A stretch of 27,311 nucleotides of DNA. Source: Purshia tridentata. Lineage: Eukaryota; Streptophyta; Magnoliopsida; Rosales; Rosaceae. Where the stretch lies: positions 1 through 27,311 of the forward strand of contig QANT01003209.1 in NCBI GenBank assembly GCA_003254885.1, in the 5' to 3' direction. The notes beneath the pieces were generated by a model. That model was not told the origin of the DNA. It searched no databases and worked only from the letters and a program-made list of their open reading frames with translations. Shown piece by piece: positions 9,718 to 19,700 of this stretch. Position 1 is the stretch's first letter. Each line of letters begins with the position of its first letter. Both the position numbers and the translations under genes were made by a program.

Positions 9718-12130
9718 GTACCTTGCAGCAAAGAGATCAACAACCAACAAGTGAATCCAGGCAGAAGCTAATGTCATCTCATTGGAGAACATCTTAGCTA
9801 TACCAGGCAGCTGCACGTAGGCAGAAAATAAAATTTTGTATAAGAAATTTTGTAACCCATCACAAAAGATTGCTGAACTTGTAAATGCTAATACACACCT
9901 CAGGCAGCCAGTATTTACTTGCAAAAATCAACTGTAGCGTTTCAGGAGTCCAAGAGAGGTATAGTAGATAACCATAGAGAACTCCAAGCACAATATACGG
10001 TATACCACTCTCTGTAGATCTTTTAGTCTGCATTTTACGTGATTTCAAACAATTTAGCTGCATCAGTTTGAGTTGAGCAAATCTTTAAGCGATAAAACAA
10101 AAAAGAAAAACAAAGGACTTACATCCCAAAGACACGCATAGTTAGCAATATGAGGAGATTGAGGATAATGTAATTCGTGACATAAACGTGAAACCATAAG
10201 GATTCAATTTGTGAAGAATTATGACATCCATACATCCTGTAATAAACTAATATGGAAAGCAAAGAAGCACAAAACAATGAATTTCAATTATTTGTGAAGA
10301 AATTTGGAAAAGAAAGCATGTACATATATATGACTGAATGCATAATTAAAACAGCTTTCAATTATTTACAACAATCCATAATGATTAATCAGCATGCTGC
10401 AATTGAATGAGAATCATAGGACTGAGAAAAATAAAATACAGGGACATACTAGTTCAGCTTTAGGTGCCAGAACCATGAGTGCATAAAATGGGAGAACTGC
10501 AGTTGTTCCCAAAGTAAAAGCAGTGCTAGCAATTTGAGAACTTGCCATCCCTGAAAAAAAAATCAACCTTATTTTCATCTGTAGTATTTGAAACTAAGCC
10601 TACTAACATGAGGGGCTTAACATCAAATAAATGGATCAAATAATAAGTAATTTCTAATTATCAAACTTATATGCATCATATGACAAGGCTATTAGTATAT
10701 TTTTAGGCTATCACTCATGCAAAATCCATGAAGCCCTAAAGATTCTATCAGATCATACTATAGCTCATAGTCATAATTAGAGACATAATCCCATTGGTGC
10801 CAATAGGGGGCGGGGATTGTAGTTCTGTTGAGCCTTTTATTTGATGCAGAGGACTATGCAACTAGATGTTATCAGACCCAATTTTTTGACATAGTGTTTT
10901 GCAATGTCGTTGCAGTTGTCAATCAATTTGAAATCCCTAAAATATGAACTAAGAATATAGTTTTTCTGACAAACTTATCAAAGTTGTCAAAGCTAGTTAC
11001 AGCTTTCTCAGGTCATACAAATACTTCTAAATTTTTTGGCATATATGTGGGTATTTAAATGCCACTTCTACCAAAACATGCTAACAAATTTTTCATTTTT
11101 CATAATTTCTTGTACTTAAATGTTTTATGCGTAAGATATTCATGGGTTTTGATCCTCATGATCCTCATATATCTTAACTTTTTATCTCGCGTACCTCTGT
11201 GAAGACTCTGTACTACAAATGAGTATGAAATAATAAACAAGGTAATAACAAACATAAAGCTACTTTTAAACTTTGCAATATATAGCAAGATTTAATGCAG
11301 CCACCCAACATTGCAAAAGAATAATAAATGACTAAAAAAAAAATTTAAGTGGCAGAAAGGATCACATGATGCATATACTCCAGTTTCTTTTCGATGTGGA
11401 ATGGATCTCTCAAGTTTTGGTCTTATAGCCACTCTTGAACCTCCTACAAAACTCCAGTCCTTGTGTAAGTGAGCTCCCATTGCCACAAGCTGTTTTCCAA
11501 AGAGTCCAGTGGTATTACTTCTGAGTGAAGAAGTGGACCTTTGTTCCCTTCCATCATTACTCCAAGGTCTTATAGTCTTCTTTGGGTGGTCAATCTGTAA
11601 GAAACAGGACTTTAGTTCTAAGAGAAGCTCCCCAGCACTAAATTATAAGTAAATGCACATGAACCAATTCAATTATTACACAAGTTTTCAACTCAAAGTA
11701 GTTGATTGATCTCAAAATTCAAATTTGAAAATTTAGATAGCAAGCAACGAAAGAAGACCAACTAAGTAACTTTAAGGGCCAAGAGAAATACTGCTGGCAA
11801 ACCCAAATTGTAAATACTGAGGAAACACCCATTTGACATCTGCACAAATTTCAGCAGCTAAAAATTACGAATTTTCAACTCTGATCCTGTAAATTGAACA
11901 AAACATAACTAATTCCAAACTACGCCAGATACCCATTTTAAGTGGATCTAAAATTCACACAAACCCAATAGAAACTATAATTCAAATGAAAAGATCACAC
12001 AAACTAATAAATAAATAAAACCCAAATGAAGAATTGGAGGGAAGAGAACATGAAGCTTGAAAAGCTTAGGAAAAAAAAACCATACCTTGAGTGAGATTGG
12101 AGAATGGCAAAAGCAAGAAGAGAAGGCCAT
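9493..12130 (-). CDS. ABA4: ABA4, neoxanthin synthesis protein (DUF4281 family)
   Basis: Six minus-strand exons join in frame to 248 residues: 12086-12130, 11366-11594, 10450-10550, 9899-10027, 9722-9810, 9493-9646, all with GT-AG introns. ABA4 is a plastid membrane protein needed to turn violaxanthin into neoxanthin, a precursor of abscisic acid. The first 90 or so residues are Ser/Arg-rich, with few acidic residues at the start ([15 protein letters not shown]), as expected for a chloroplast transit peptide. The conserved part then runs [62 protein letters not shown] and [14 protein letters not shown]. Four hydrophobic segments lie at about 100-118, 133-153, 181-198 and 213-232. Arabidopsis ABA4 is about 220 residues, so the length fits. 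The gene is convergent with DXO1, and intron 5 carries a TG/GA microsatellite. No disabling change is visible. The transit peptide cleavage site is not determinable. Confidence 0.94.
9682..9717. repeat. Compound (TG)n(GA)n microsatellite in ABA4 intron 5
   Basis: About ten TG units at 9682-9702 run directly into about seven GA units. The block ends only a few bases from the intron 5 donor site at 9721, on the minus strand as (TC)n(CA)n immediately downstream of the splice site. It is likely to vary in length between individuals. Confidence 0.95.
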
Positions 12131-12675
12131 GTTTGTTGCGAGACCAGAAAACCCAGGAAGACAACAGTAATGGCTGCTTCATTCGCCTATTAATGCTGCG
12201 CTAAGATCAGGAAAAGAAAGAAGTTCAATAATACAATAAAGTAGAGTTCCCACTCAGAGATAGACAGTGCAGACAGAGAGAAAAAGAGAGAAGCTAAAAA
12301 TAGGAAAGGCGGGTACAAGAGCACTAACTTTGCCCGTCTGTCATAGATTCGTAGCAACACTAATTTAGTCATTCACCTCCCACATCGACAGAGAGTGCTA
12401 TTTTGCTCACCACAAAAAGAGGCGGTGAGAGCGTCACCACCATCCAGTGACGAGACCAAAGTTGAACAAGAACAACCCACTTGCATAACATTTGTTTGTT
12501 TCTGCCAAACACCCAGAAATGAGTCAATGTGCTCACCATCTAAATATTTCTTGACTTTCCAATTTTATCATTTCAGTCGTTTAAAATAAAAAAATATGAC
12601 AAAATTTTTTTTTTTTTTTAAATGCAGCAATGAGTCAATGACAGCCTTTGATGGAGTAATTTGGCCCCATCCAGA
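12131..12675. promoter_or_regulatory. ABA4 5' leader and upstream region
   Basis: Sequence upstream of the ABA4 start codon, read on the minus strand. It holds pyrimidine-rich minus-strand tracts at about 12270-12300, common in plant leaders. A minus-strand ATG lies at about 12372 and would open a 60-codon upstream frame (12190-12372) if transcribed that far. I have no evidence that it is. The block AATGAGTCAATG occurs at about 12519 and again at about 12629, flanking a poly-T run. No TATA box could be assigned confidently. Confidence 0.35.
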
Positions 12676-12684
12676 TATGTTAAA

Positions 12685-13041
12685 GGAATTACTTGGTTAC
12701 TGAGGTTTGAAGACTTTTGTTATGAGTAAGATATGATATGTCAATAATATAAGGTCATGTATTACTTTTAAAATTTATTAAATATGTAGCCAAACACTCT
12801 CACGGTTCAACCCACCCCCACCCCCTCCATCGTCGTCCACCACTGGCCACCCAACCCTCGCCCGCCATTTTCATTGTCAGAGCTGCTAGGTGGTGGTGGT
12901 GGAGCTGCTGGGTTGAATGGGTGGTGGTAGTTTGGCTACATGTTTAATCAATTTTAAAAGCAACATATGATTTTATGTTATTGGTACACATCATTGCTCA
13001 GGAAAAAAGAGTCCTTAAACCTCAGTACCCAAATAATTCCC
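12685..13041. mobile_element. Mutator-like MITE with long terminal inverted repeats
   Basis: A 357-bp element whose two arms of roughly 130 bp are reverse complements. The left arm begins GGAATTACTTGGTTACTGAG and the right arm, read inward, GGGAATTATTTGGGTACTGA. Similarity continues through the block ATGTAGCCAAAC and its complement to TTCAACCCA. The flanks are TATGTTAAA (12676-12684) and TGTGTTAAA (13042-13050), an 8-of-9 match, as expected for the 9-bp duplication made by Mutator-like transposases. The short centre is C-rich then G-rich and encodes nothing. The element lies about 0.55 kb upstream of the ABA4 start codon and could affect its promoter. It is a non-coding, transposase-dependent element. 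Confidence 0.78.
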
Positions 13042-13320
13042 TGTGTTAAATCCTTTAAACACCGGACTATCACAAGTTTTATAAAATCCAAACTAGTTTA
13101 ACAAAAGATAAATTGAATTAGTTAATTAAATAATCGAACTTCCAACATGATTGAAAATTATTGGATAAAGGACTGTTGAATTATTAAATCTACATTCAAG
13201 TTCAATCTGTCCAATGTTTGAATGTTTAAAGAAAGCATGAGAACGCTCAAACAAAAATTTGTACTTTTGAATTGTAGTTGCACTCATTTTGCAATGTTGT
13301 TACACATATGTAACCCTAAT

Positions 13321-13556
13321 ATTCTTTATTAAAAAACCGTGATAAATATTTTAAAATGTTCATAAAATATTTATAAATTCCCTAAAACATAATTCCACAC
13401 ACCCAAATACTCATTGTAACTACACCTTTTAGCATTGAATTCTTTATTAAAAAACCGTGATAAATATTTTAAAATGTTCATGAAATATTTATAAATTCCC
13501 TAAAACATAATTCCACACATCCAAATACTCATTGTAACTACACCTTTTAGCATTGC
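13321..13556. repeat. 118-bp direct tandem duplication
   Basis: Copy 1 is 13321-13438 and copy 2 is 13439-13556, head to tail with no gap. Each begins ATTCTTTATTAAAAAACCGT and ends with TTTTAGCATTG plus one base. I see two internal differences (ATAAAAT versus ATGAAAT, CACCCAAA versus CATCCAAA) and one at the last base. The near identity indicates a recent duplication. The unit encodes nothing. Confidence 0.95.
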
Positions 13557-13861
13557 TATATCAACTCCATTTACATAAGAAAACAAGGATGAGCATTAGA
13601 AAGCTCGTTGCAAATTTAATATAGTCTGTGATTGTCATTTTGGCTAAAGATGGTTTGTACTATAGTGGTGAACAGCAGCTGTCTATGAGCTATAAATGAG
13701 CTACGAATAGCTCAAATTTAAAATTAGGGGATTATTTTTAGGCTAAATTTTTCTTTTGGTCCTTATAATTTGGATCAAGTTTTATTGTGATTAATATAGT
13801 TTCAATTGTTATAATTTTAATTATGTACTTTACAAATCGTTGTAATTCAACGACATATTAG

Positions 13862-13961
13862 CATTTTCATAAATTAAGTTGTTAAAATTAACAACTGAGT
13901 CGCCAATGATTCATTTTCATAAATTAAGTTGTTAAAATTAACAACTGAGTCGCCAATGATT
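13862..13961. repeat. 50-bp direct tandem duplication containing a palindrome
   Basis: Two head-to-tail copies, 13862-13911 and 13912-13961, appear identical. Each contains AGTTGTTAAAATTAACAACT, an inverted repeat with 9-bp arms around AA, followed by GAGTCGCCAATGATT. The palindrome may have promoted slippage. Exact identity suggests a very recent event. Confidence 0.95.
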
Positions 13962-14699
13962 TAAAAATTAGTTCATGAAAACTTATTAAGAGCTTTTTAT
14001 TCAATGAATGTATGCTTGCAAATTGCTCTGACAATTAAAGAATGATTAAATATCATATAACCTGCCAATTTAGTACAATATATATAATATCCAGTGTGAA
14101 TAACTTGATACCAAATGGCAAAGATAGACAAACCAGAGGGATTCAAATACACATGTGCACTTTCAAGGCTCAAGAAATAATTTTTTTTTTTTTTGGGGTA
14201 ACAAATCCTCATTTGGAATGTTGCAATGAGAAATGGTTTGTTATTGGGAATACTTCATTGGAAAAAACTTCTACTGTTAACTTTGTCTTACAGTTAATGG
14301 CAAAGATGGAATTTGATCTGCATAAGATTAAACAAATAGAATCCATATGAGAGAGTAAGCAAGACATTGATAAATATATTAATATTCTTCTTTAAATAAA
14401 AGTAATATCTAACCCAATAAGCATTAGATTTAGGGTCAATAGATTTAGATAAGAGGGAAAAGAAAAAAACACCTTAAAACAATAATATATTTTACAAGAT
14501 CCTTTACTAAGAAAATAACACAAATAAATTTATGCTTTCATCAAATTTAACAGCTATTTGGATTTGAAGTTCATAGCATACACACAAAAAAACATAGCAA
14601 AAATTTCAGTATGAAAACAACAATATAAGAAGTAGCTGATAGCTACCTGAAATTCAAAGAGAGGTGAGGCATCTGGTTCTTTGTTCTCAAATGCCTTGC

Positions 14700-14805
14700 A
14701 GCCAAAATGAATTTACAGATATTGGCTACGATGTAGATGATGTGATCCACGGATTTGCATCCCTAAAGCTGCTCAACTGTGGCAGTGGCACTATCAAAGG
14801 AAAGG
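14700..14805 (+). pseudogene. Possible coiled-coil domain fragment of an NLR resistance gene
   Basis: The plus-strand frame reads NEFTDIGYDVDDVIHGFASL. The block YDVDDVI.GF resembles the 'AYD.EDVID.F' motif in the N-terminal Rx-like domain of coiled-coil NLR proteins. Only about 30 residues are readable before GGTACT (about 14807), a possible splice donor or just decay. No NB-ARC motif (P-loop GxGGxGKT) follows, so this is a fragment at most. Most of it lies in the left arm of the inverted repeat. The assignment is tentative because the motif is short. Confidence 0.35.
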
Positions 14806-15073
14806 TACTCAACTTCCTTTCACGTTGAAATTCACTACTATGTTTCACTTCAAAATGTCATATGCAATCAAAGAGATAAGAGAAAGGTTATCCTCGAAAT
14901 CGTAGATGCAGTTTTAGAAAAAAATATCTATTTTTAGGATAACTTTTTTCAAATCTCTTTGATTGAATGACACATTTTGAAGTGAAACACGCGCGAGTAA
15001 GTTTCAACGTGAAAAAAAGTTACGTACCTTTCTTTTGACTAGGAATGCAAATTAATCGAGCACATCATCTACA
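14730..15073. repeat. Long inverted repeat (fold-back) with about 40-bp loop
   Basis: The left arm is 14730-14894 and the right arm 14936-15073, separated by about 41 bp. The inner 95 bp or so pair well: AAAGGTAC near 14804 pairs with GTACCTTT near 15027, TTTCACGTTGAAA with TTTCAACGTGAAA, GTTTCACTTCAAAATG with CATTTTGAAGTGAAAC, and AATCAAAGAGAT with ATCTCTTTGATT. Similarity resumes further out at GTAGATGATGTG and CACATCATCTAC; the right arm lacks about 30 bp relative to the left. A transcript through this region would fold into a long imperfect hairpin. Alternatives are a fold-back transposon or an inverted duplication of a gene piece. I found no clear target duplication. Confidence 0.8.
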
Positions 15074-15201
15074 CCCTAGAGAACATCTTTGAGATTTCCC
15101 AACCAATCGATCCATTAGTAAACCTGTTTAGCTCAACTTTGAGAGCCCAGACTAACAGTGCGGCGGAGTATATTAGCAAGGAGGCCAAGAGTGCGACTTG
15201 A
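15040..15201 (+). pseudogene. Unrecognised exon-like fragment
   Basis: After a plausible acceptor (TTTCTTTTGACTAG at about 15042), an open plus-strand frame encodes about 50 residues, including CKLIEHIIYTLENIFEISQP and STLRAQTNSAAEYISKEAKS, then stops with TGA at about 15199-15201. The composition is protein-like (balanced charge, amphipathic spacing), unlike the surrounding AT-rich DNA. I do not recognise the family. It may be the last exon of a broken gene whose other end was rearranged by the inverted repeat that overlaps its start. Confidence 0.3.
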
Positions 15202-16731
15202 GTTGTCTTTCATCCGAACTTAAGTATTTATAGAACTAACTTTATGGGTGGTGGCCGAAAGAAAATGACTTTATGGTGGTAAACCTAGCCCCACGTGGAT
15301 CTTTTAGGTGAGTCCCTTGAGGCATTAACTATGAAGTTAATTTTTGGACGAAAAAACAAAAAAGATAAAAAGTTGTACGAGCTTGTTTCTACTATAGGCC
15401 AAATTGCAATTGCTCTTTGATTCATGTGGTTTAGGCCATCTTTCCCCGTAGTGTTTGTGGTTTCAAAAGTTTGAATTAAATCTACATGGTGTATTTTAGT
15501 TTGCAATTAACACTAAATTTGTAATCGCTCGACTTTGGTGATGTACGACGACTCCATACTCTATGCAACACATCCCCAATGCATTAGAAAAACTTGTCAA
15601 GTTAAGAATTTAAGTACAAACTAAAGTAAATCATAAAGATTTGATGTAAACTTTTTGAACCAATGACTAAAATAGAAATTGGTCCAAGTCACAAGCACAC
15701 AACTAAAAATGTAATTTGACCTTTCTTGTAACTAGAAGATAAGAAGATCATGAGACAACATATGAATATTTAAAGCGTCGGTTAAATTTTGCACCCTATA
15801 GTTTTGGTAATTTTTCAATGTGCCCCATATTTTAAAAAGTTTTAAATGTCAACCCTAACGTTTCAAAATGCAATCCCTCCGTTAATTTCATGTTATCAGG
15901 TCCATTTTTGCTGATTTAGAGCATCAATTGGGGAAACCTTCAAAAGCAATCAAGCAAAACTCATTCCAATCTGAGGGTGAGTTTAAAATGATGCCTTCCC
16001 GTAATGTGAGCTTAAGTTTGAACTGGAATATCCCAGCAAAACAGGGTTCAGCATCCAAAAATTGGTTAGCATTTTCTCCCAATCCTGCTGGCTTCTGCCC
16101 AATGGATGGTGAATTCATAGTCGATATATATAAGGCTCAAAATAGATTTCCAAGGTTGGATCATTGAAGTTGCACCCAAGAAAAAAGCGATGGTCTACCG
16201 AATCTGGTGGAGCCTGGACTTATTGGAAGCTTGTGGAACTAACTTGAGTTCCAAGATTTCCCTGCCTCTTTTTCTGAGTGGAGTGCAATCCTCTGTGAAA
16301 GCAGAATAATTACTTTAATTTTGACTCCAAAGAGGATGAACACCAAAATTTTCAATTCAAAAGTAATCCAATGTATTGGCAAAGTGACTTGGAAGATTTG
16401 GTATTTTATAACGTATTCCAACAACTCGATAAGAGTTTCCTCATCCAACAACTCAATAAGAGTTTCCTCATCAAGCTCTCAATACATTCAAGCTTGCTCA
16501 TCCAGCTCTCAATACATTCAAGCTTGCTGGAAACTCTTAGACAATAAAATACCAAGTCTGGAATATTTAAGTAATAAGTCCTTGCAGAAAAATCATGGAT
16601 TAATTGACACTTCCATTATCACTAAAAAGAAAAAATATAATCAAGTTAAACCATAGAAACTAGCAAACTATATTGCTATTGATACAAGAAAACAAGAAAA
16701 AAAAAAAAAATCAGTTACCATGGCTGCTTTC
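15202..16731. other. Intergenic DNA downstream of the H15/AT-hook gene
   Basis: Mostly non-coding. It should contain the 3' untranslated region of the minus-strand gene ending at 16732; a poly(A) site cannot be placed. The frame at 15928-16167 (+), starting GKPSKAIKQNSFQSEGEF, is open for 79 codons and has no domain I recognise. The sequence around 15917-15945 (AGAGCATCAATTGGGG) resembles the 'GAGCATCTCCAA' ends of common plant MITEs, but I could not find a matching second end. Confidence 0.4.
16418..16530. repeat. Two adjacent short tandem duplications
   Basis: A unit of about 24 bp containing ATAAGAGTTTCCTCATC occurs twice (about 16424-16471). It is followed directly by a unit of about 30 bp containing AGCTCTCAATACATTCAAGC, also twice (about 16473-16530). 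The two duplications share TCATC at their junctions, suggesting successive slippage events. They lie about 200-300 bp past the stop codon of the H15/AT-hook gene, possibly in its 3' untranslated region. Confidence 0.9.
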
Positions 16732-19700
16732 TTAGGTTCCTTCAGTCACTTTTGGAGGCCTTCCCCTCCCTCGAGGCTTTTGTTGCTGCTGTTGGTTCTT
16801 TGAAGTCAATTTGTTCCCTGATACAGTATTTTTATCCAACTTAGGGGGCCTCCCTCGTCCCCGCTTTTCTGGTTGTTCCTGTTGCTTCTGAAACTTAGAA
16901 GGCAATGATGCATCCCCGGTTTGATCTGTATCCAGTTTTGGTTTAGGAGGCCTCCCTCTTCCTCGCTTTTGAGGCTGCTGGTCATTTCCCTTTTGTCTAG
17001 GAGGATTATTTCGCTCTTGATGCTTTGGGTTCTGCAGTTCATCATGATGCTCATCATCTAAAGGCAACTCTGGATTCAATTTTGTAGGCCTCCCTAGGTG
17101 TTGATGATTCTTTTCTAGTGGCTTCACACAGTGGCGCAGTGACAGCAATGATTCTGTCATGGATACAGAACGTTCAGATTGTGAGGCACCTCGGCTGTCT
17201 GAACGTAGTTGCATATGGTGCAGCTGCTTCTGTTGTTGCTTCTGCTGCTGCTGCTGCTTCTGTTGCTGCTTCAACTCTTTCAGTGTTTTGGACGATTCTC
17301 CAGCTTCTGTTGTTGTTGGCTTGGATTTCAACTTCTTTTGTTGACCTTGATGGTTCATTTTTTCCACCATAGGTTGAGATAAATAATCCACGATCATTAA
17401 ACCGGAGGCGCTTGACATTGTTGTTGGCTCTGGTGTGCACCGCTTTCGCTGATTACAACCATTTGCTTGTTGCTTCTTCAGTTGAGATGAATTTTCCACT
17501 CCCAGATTTTGCATTTGAGAACTTCCAGTGTTTGAAAGCAGCGGATAGCACTCATGCGGAGGCTGTAATGGTGACACAACTGCCATAGATCTAGTCGTAA
17601 CTTGTTCAGATTCAGACAGCTTTTTGCCTCGAGGACGAAGTTGCCTATGCTGCTGTTGTCCCTCTGTCTCCTGCTGTGTTTCGCCTATTTTCCTTGCTGA
17701 TGTCTTCAGCTCCTGAGACTTTTCAATTTCTTGAAGCTTTGGTACCTGAGTGTCCTGATGCCTTTCAGGTGATAATTCCACCATAGATGTCGTGATTGAC
17801 AATTCAGATTTGGACTGCCGCTGGCCCCGTGGACGCAATTTCCTCTGTTGTGCTGGCTCATGTATATGATAAAGCTTCAAAATCCTTTCCTGTACTGGAT
17901 CTCTGGGCTGATGCTCATGCTCAAGTTCCTAGGTAATACAAGAAATTGAATCATATTAAACATTTTATTGACTGTTACATGCATACATATGCATGTAAAG
18001 GGATGTACTCACATGTACCTGTATATATAAATATATTTGTAGTTGTGCGTGTGTTTCTATGTCCAATTCCATTGAAGATTCTATTACAAAGTCATTTCCA
18101 TGAATAATCAAAGGAATTGACTTCGTATTGGAACTTCCTATGAATAAACACGAACAAAATATCTAGTATGTATTGAACAAAATTTCTTCCGATTCTTACT
18201 AATGTTAACTGGCTACAAAATTATGAGAATTAGTTGCTGCTACCTGAAATGCAAGTGCCACTGCTTGATGATCAGGACTTTGATCCTGAGGCCCTAGTCC
18301 CTTCAGTTGCTGTTGGTCCCGTGTCTGATGTTGTGTTTGACATGATTGGTTAGTGGCTATTGATTCAAACTCTCCAGTGTTTTCTTCAATAGCTTTTTCT
18401 GCCTGCTGCTCCTCCCCATCCTGTAAGAATTTATGATACTGAAATTAAAAGTAGTAGAGTCCAATAATAATTTTGTTAATAGCTTCAAACTTCTGTTCAA
18501 CCATATTTCCCACATTACTTGAGTAGCCATCATCATAGTTAATTGAATAACAATATTTATCATTTATCAAAGAATTTATCTATGCCCTTCATTTCATTTG
18601 AGTTAATAAAAGATAGCCACTAATTCAAGAGAAAGATGCAATACTACTACCTGGAATTTAGGTGCCTTTGCCACTCCACAATCAGATTCATATGGCTTAT
18701 TAACTCGAGGACATTGTTGCCTCTGCTGCTGTTGCTCCTGTTCCTCCTGTTGTTTTTGACATGTTTGCTCACTTGGTGTCAGTTCATGCTCAACATCCTT
18801 CTCTTTCATCAAATTTTCTGGTAGCTTCTCATCATCCTGAAAGAATGCATGAAATTGAACTATTAATTGCATGCACTAATGATGCTTATGTTGATATTAT
18901 CTAGTCATTTTTTGAGGGTTGTATCCAACTTTCATGAATCAGGTTTTCTGGTTAGTGCTCCTCCTAAAGATATGAAGCATCAAATTTAGTTGAAATTATT
19001 TTTTAAGGAATAATTATGCTCCTCCTCAACCATGAATCAGTTGGTTGGTGTTTCATTAGAAGATAAATACTTTTTACGTGCTACATAGAACAAGACCCCT
19101 TGCTTGCTTATTGCCACATTGGTGTGTTTTTTTGGTAAAAAACAGGGGGAGAGTATGCATTACACCCTTTTACATTGCCCATTCACAACATTAATGTGGA
19201 GTTGGTTGTTGGGGGTGTTTGGTGTGATGTGGAATTTTCCATGAGACTGTTATATTTTTGTTGGAGGTTATGTTTCTAGAGGAGAATAATAAGAAAGCCA
19301 TGGCTCTTTGGAGACATGCAATTTGCCTCTTATATGGATTGCTTGGTAGGAAAGCAATAAGAGGTGCTTTGAGAGCAAGGAGGAGATGGACTTAATTTAG
19401 GTTAGAATTAAATTCTGAGCTTCTTTTTGGACATTTTAAAGATATTCCTTTTAGTGTTGTTCTTCTTGTTTGGGTACAGCTTTCACTTGATTGAATTTTG
19501 GGTTTTTGCTCGATAATGGAAGTCGGGATTTGATGCACATTTCACTCATCCTACTTATGATTCTTTTATACTTGGATTTTTTTAATTATTTCAAATTTAG
19601 AAGAGATGAAGATAATTCTCACAGTTGCTACTTGGCAATCAAGCGCCTTCACCACACGATCCACACCAGAATGAATAGCATGTTTCTGCTTTTCTTGACC

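Larger units (their letters stand above)
13051..14729. other. Intergenic DNA with local direct duplications
   Basis: No gene model can be built here. The stretch includes the two tandem duplications listed separately. The segment at about 13741-13850 (TTTTGGTCCTTATAATTTGG and on) resembles repeated sequence often seen in plant intergenic DNA, but I cannot assign it to a family. The open frame at 14042-14350 contains poly-T-encoded phenylalanines and no recognisable domain. Confidence 0.45.

Noticed and set aside
14042..14350. 102-codon plus-strand frame
   Set aside because: It includes a run of Phe from poly-T, has no recognisable motif, and its codons look random.
15928..16167. 79-codon plus-strand frame with a mirrored 64-codon minus frame
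   Set aside because: Possibly a gene or transposon piece, but no domain is recognisable and both strands are open, so no call can be supported beyond noting it.
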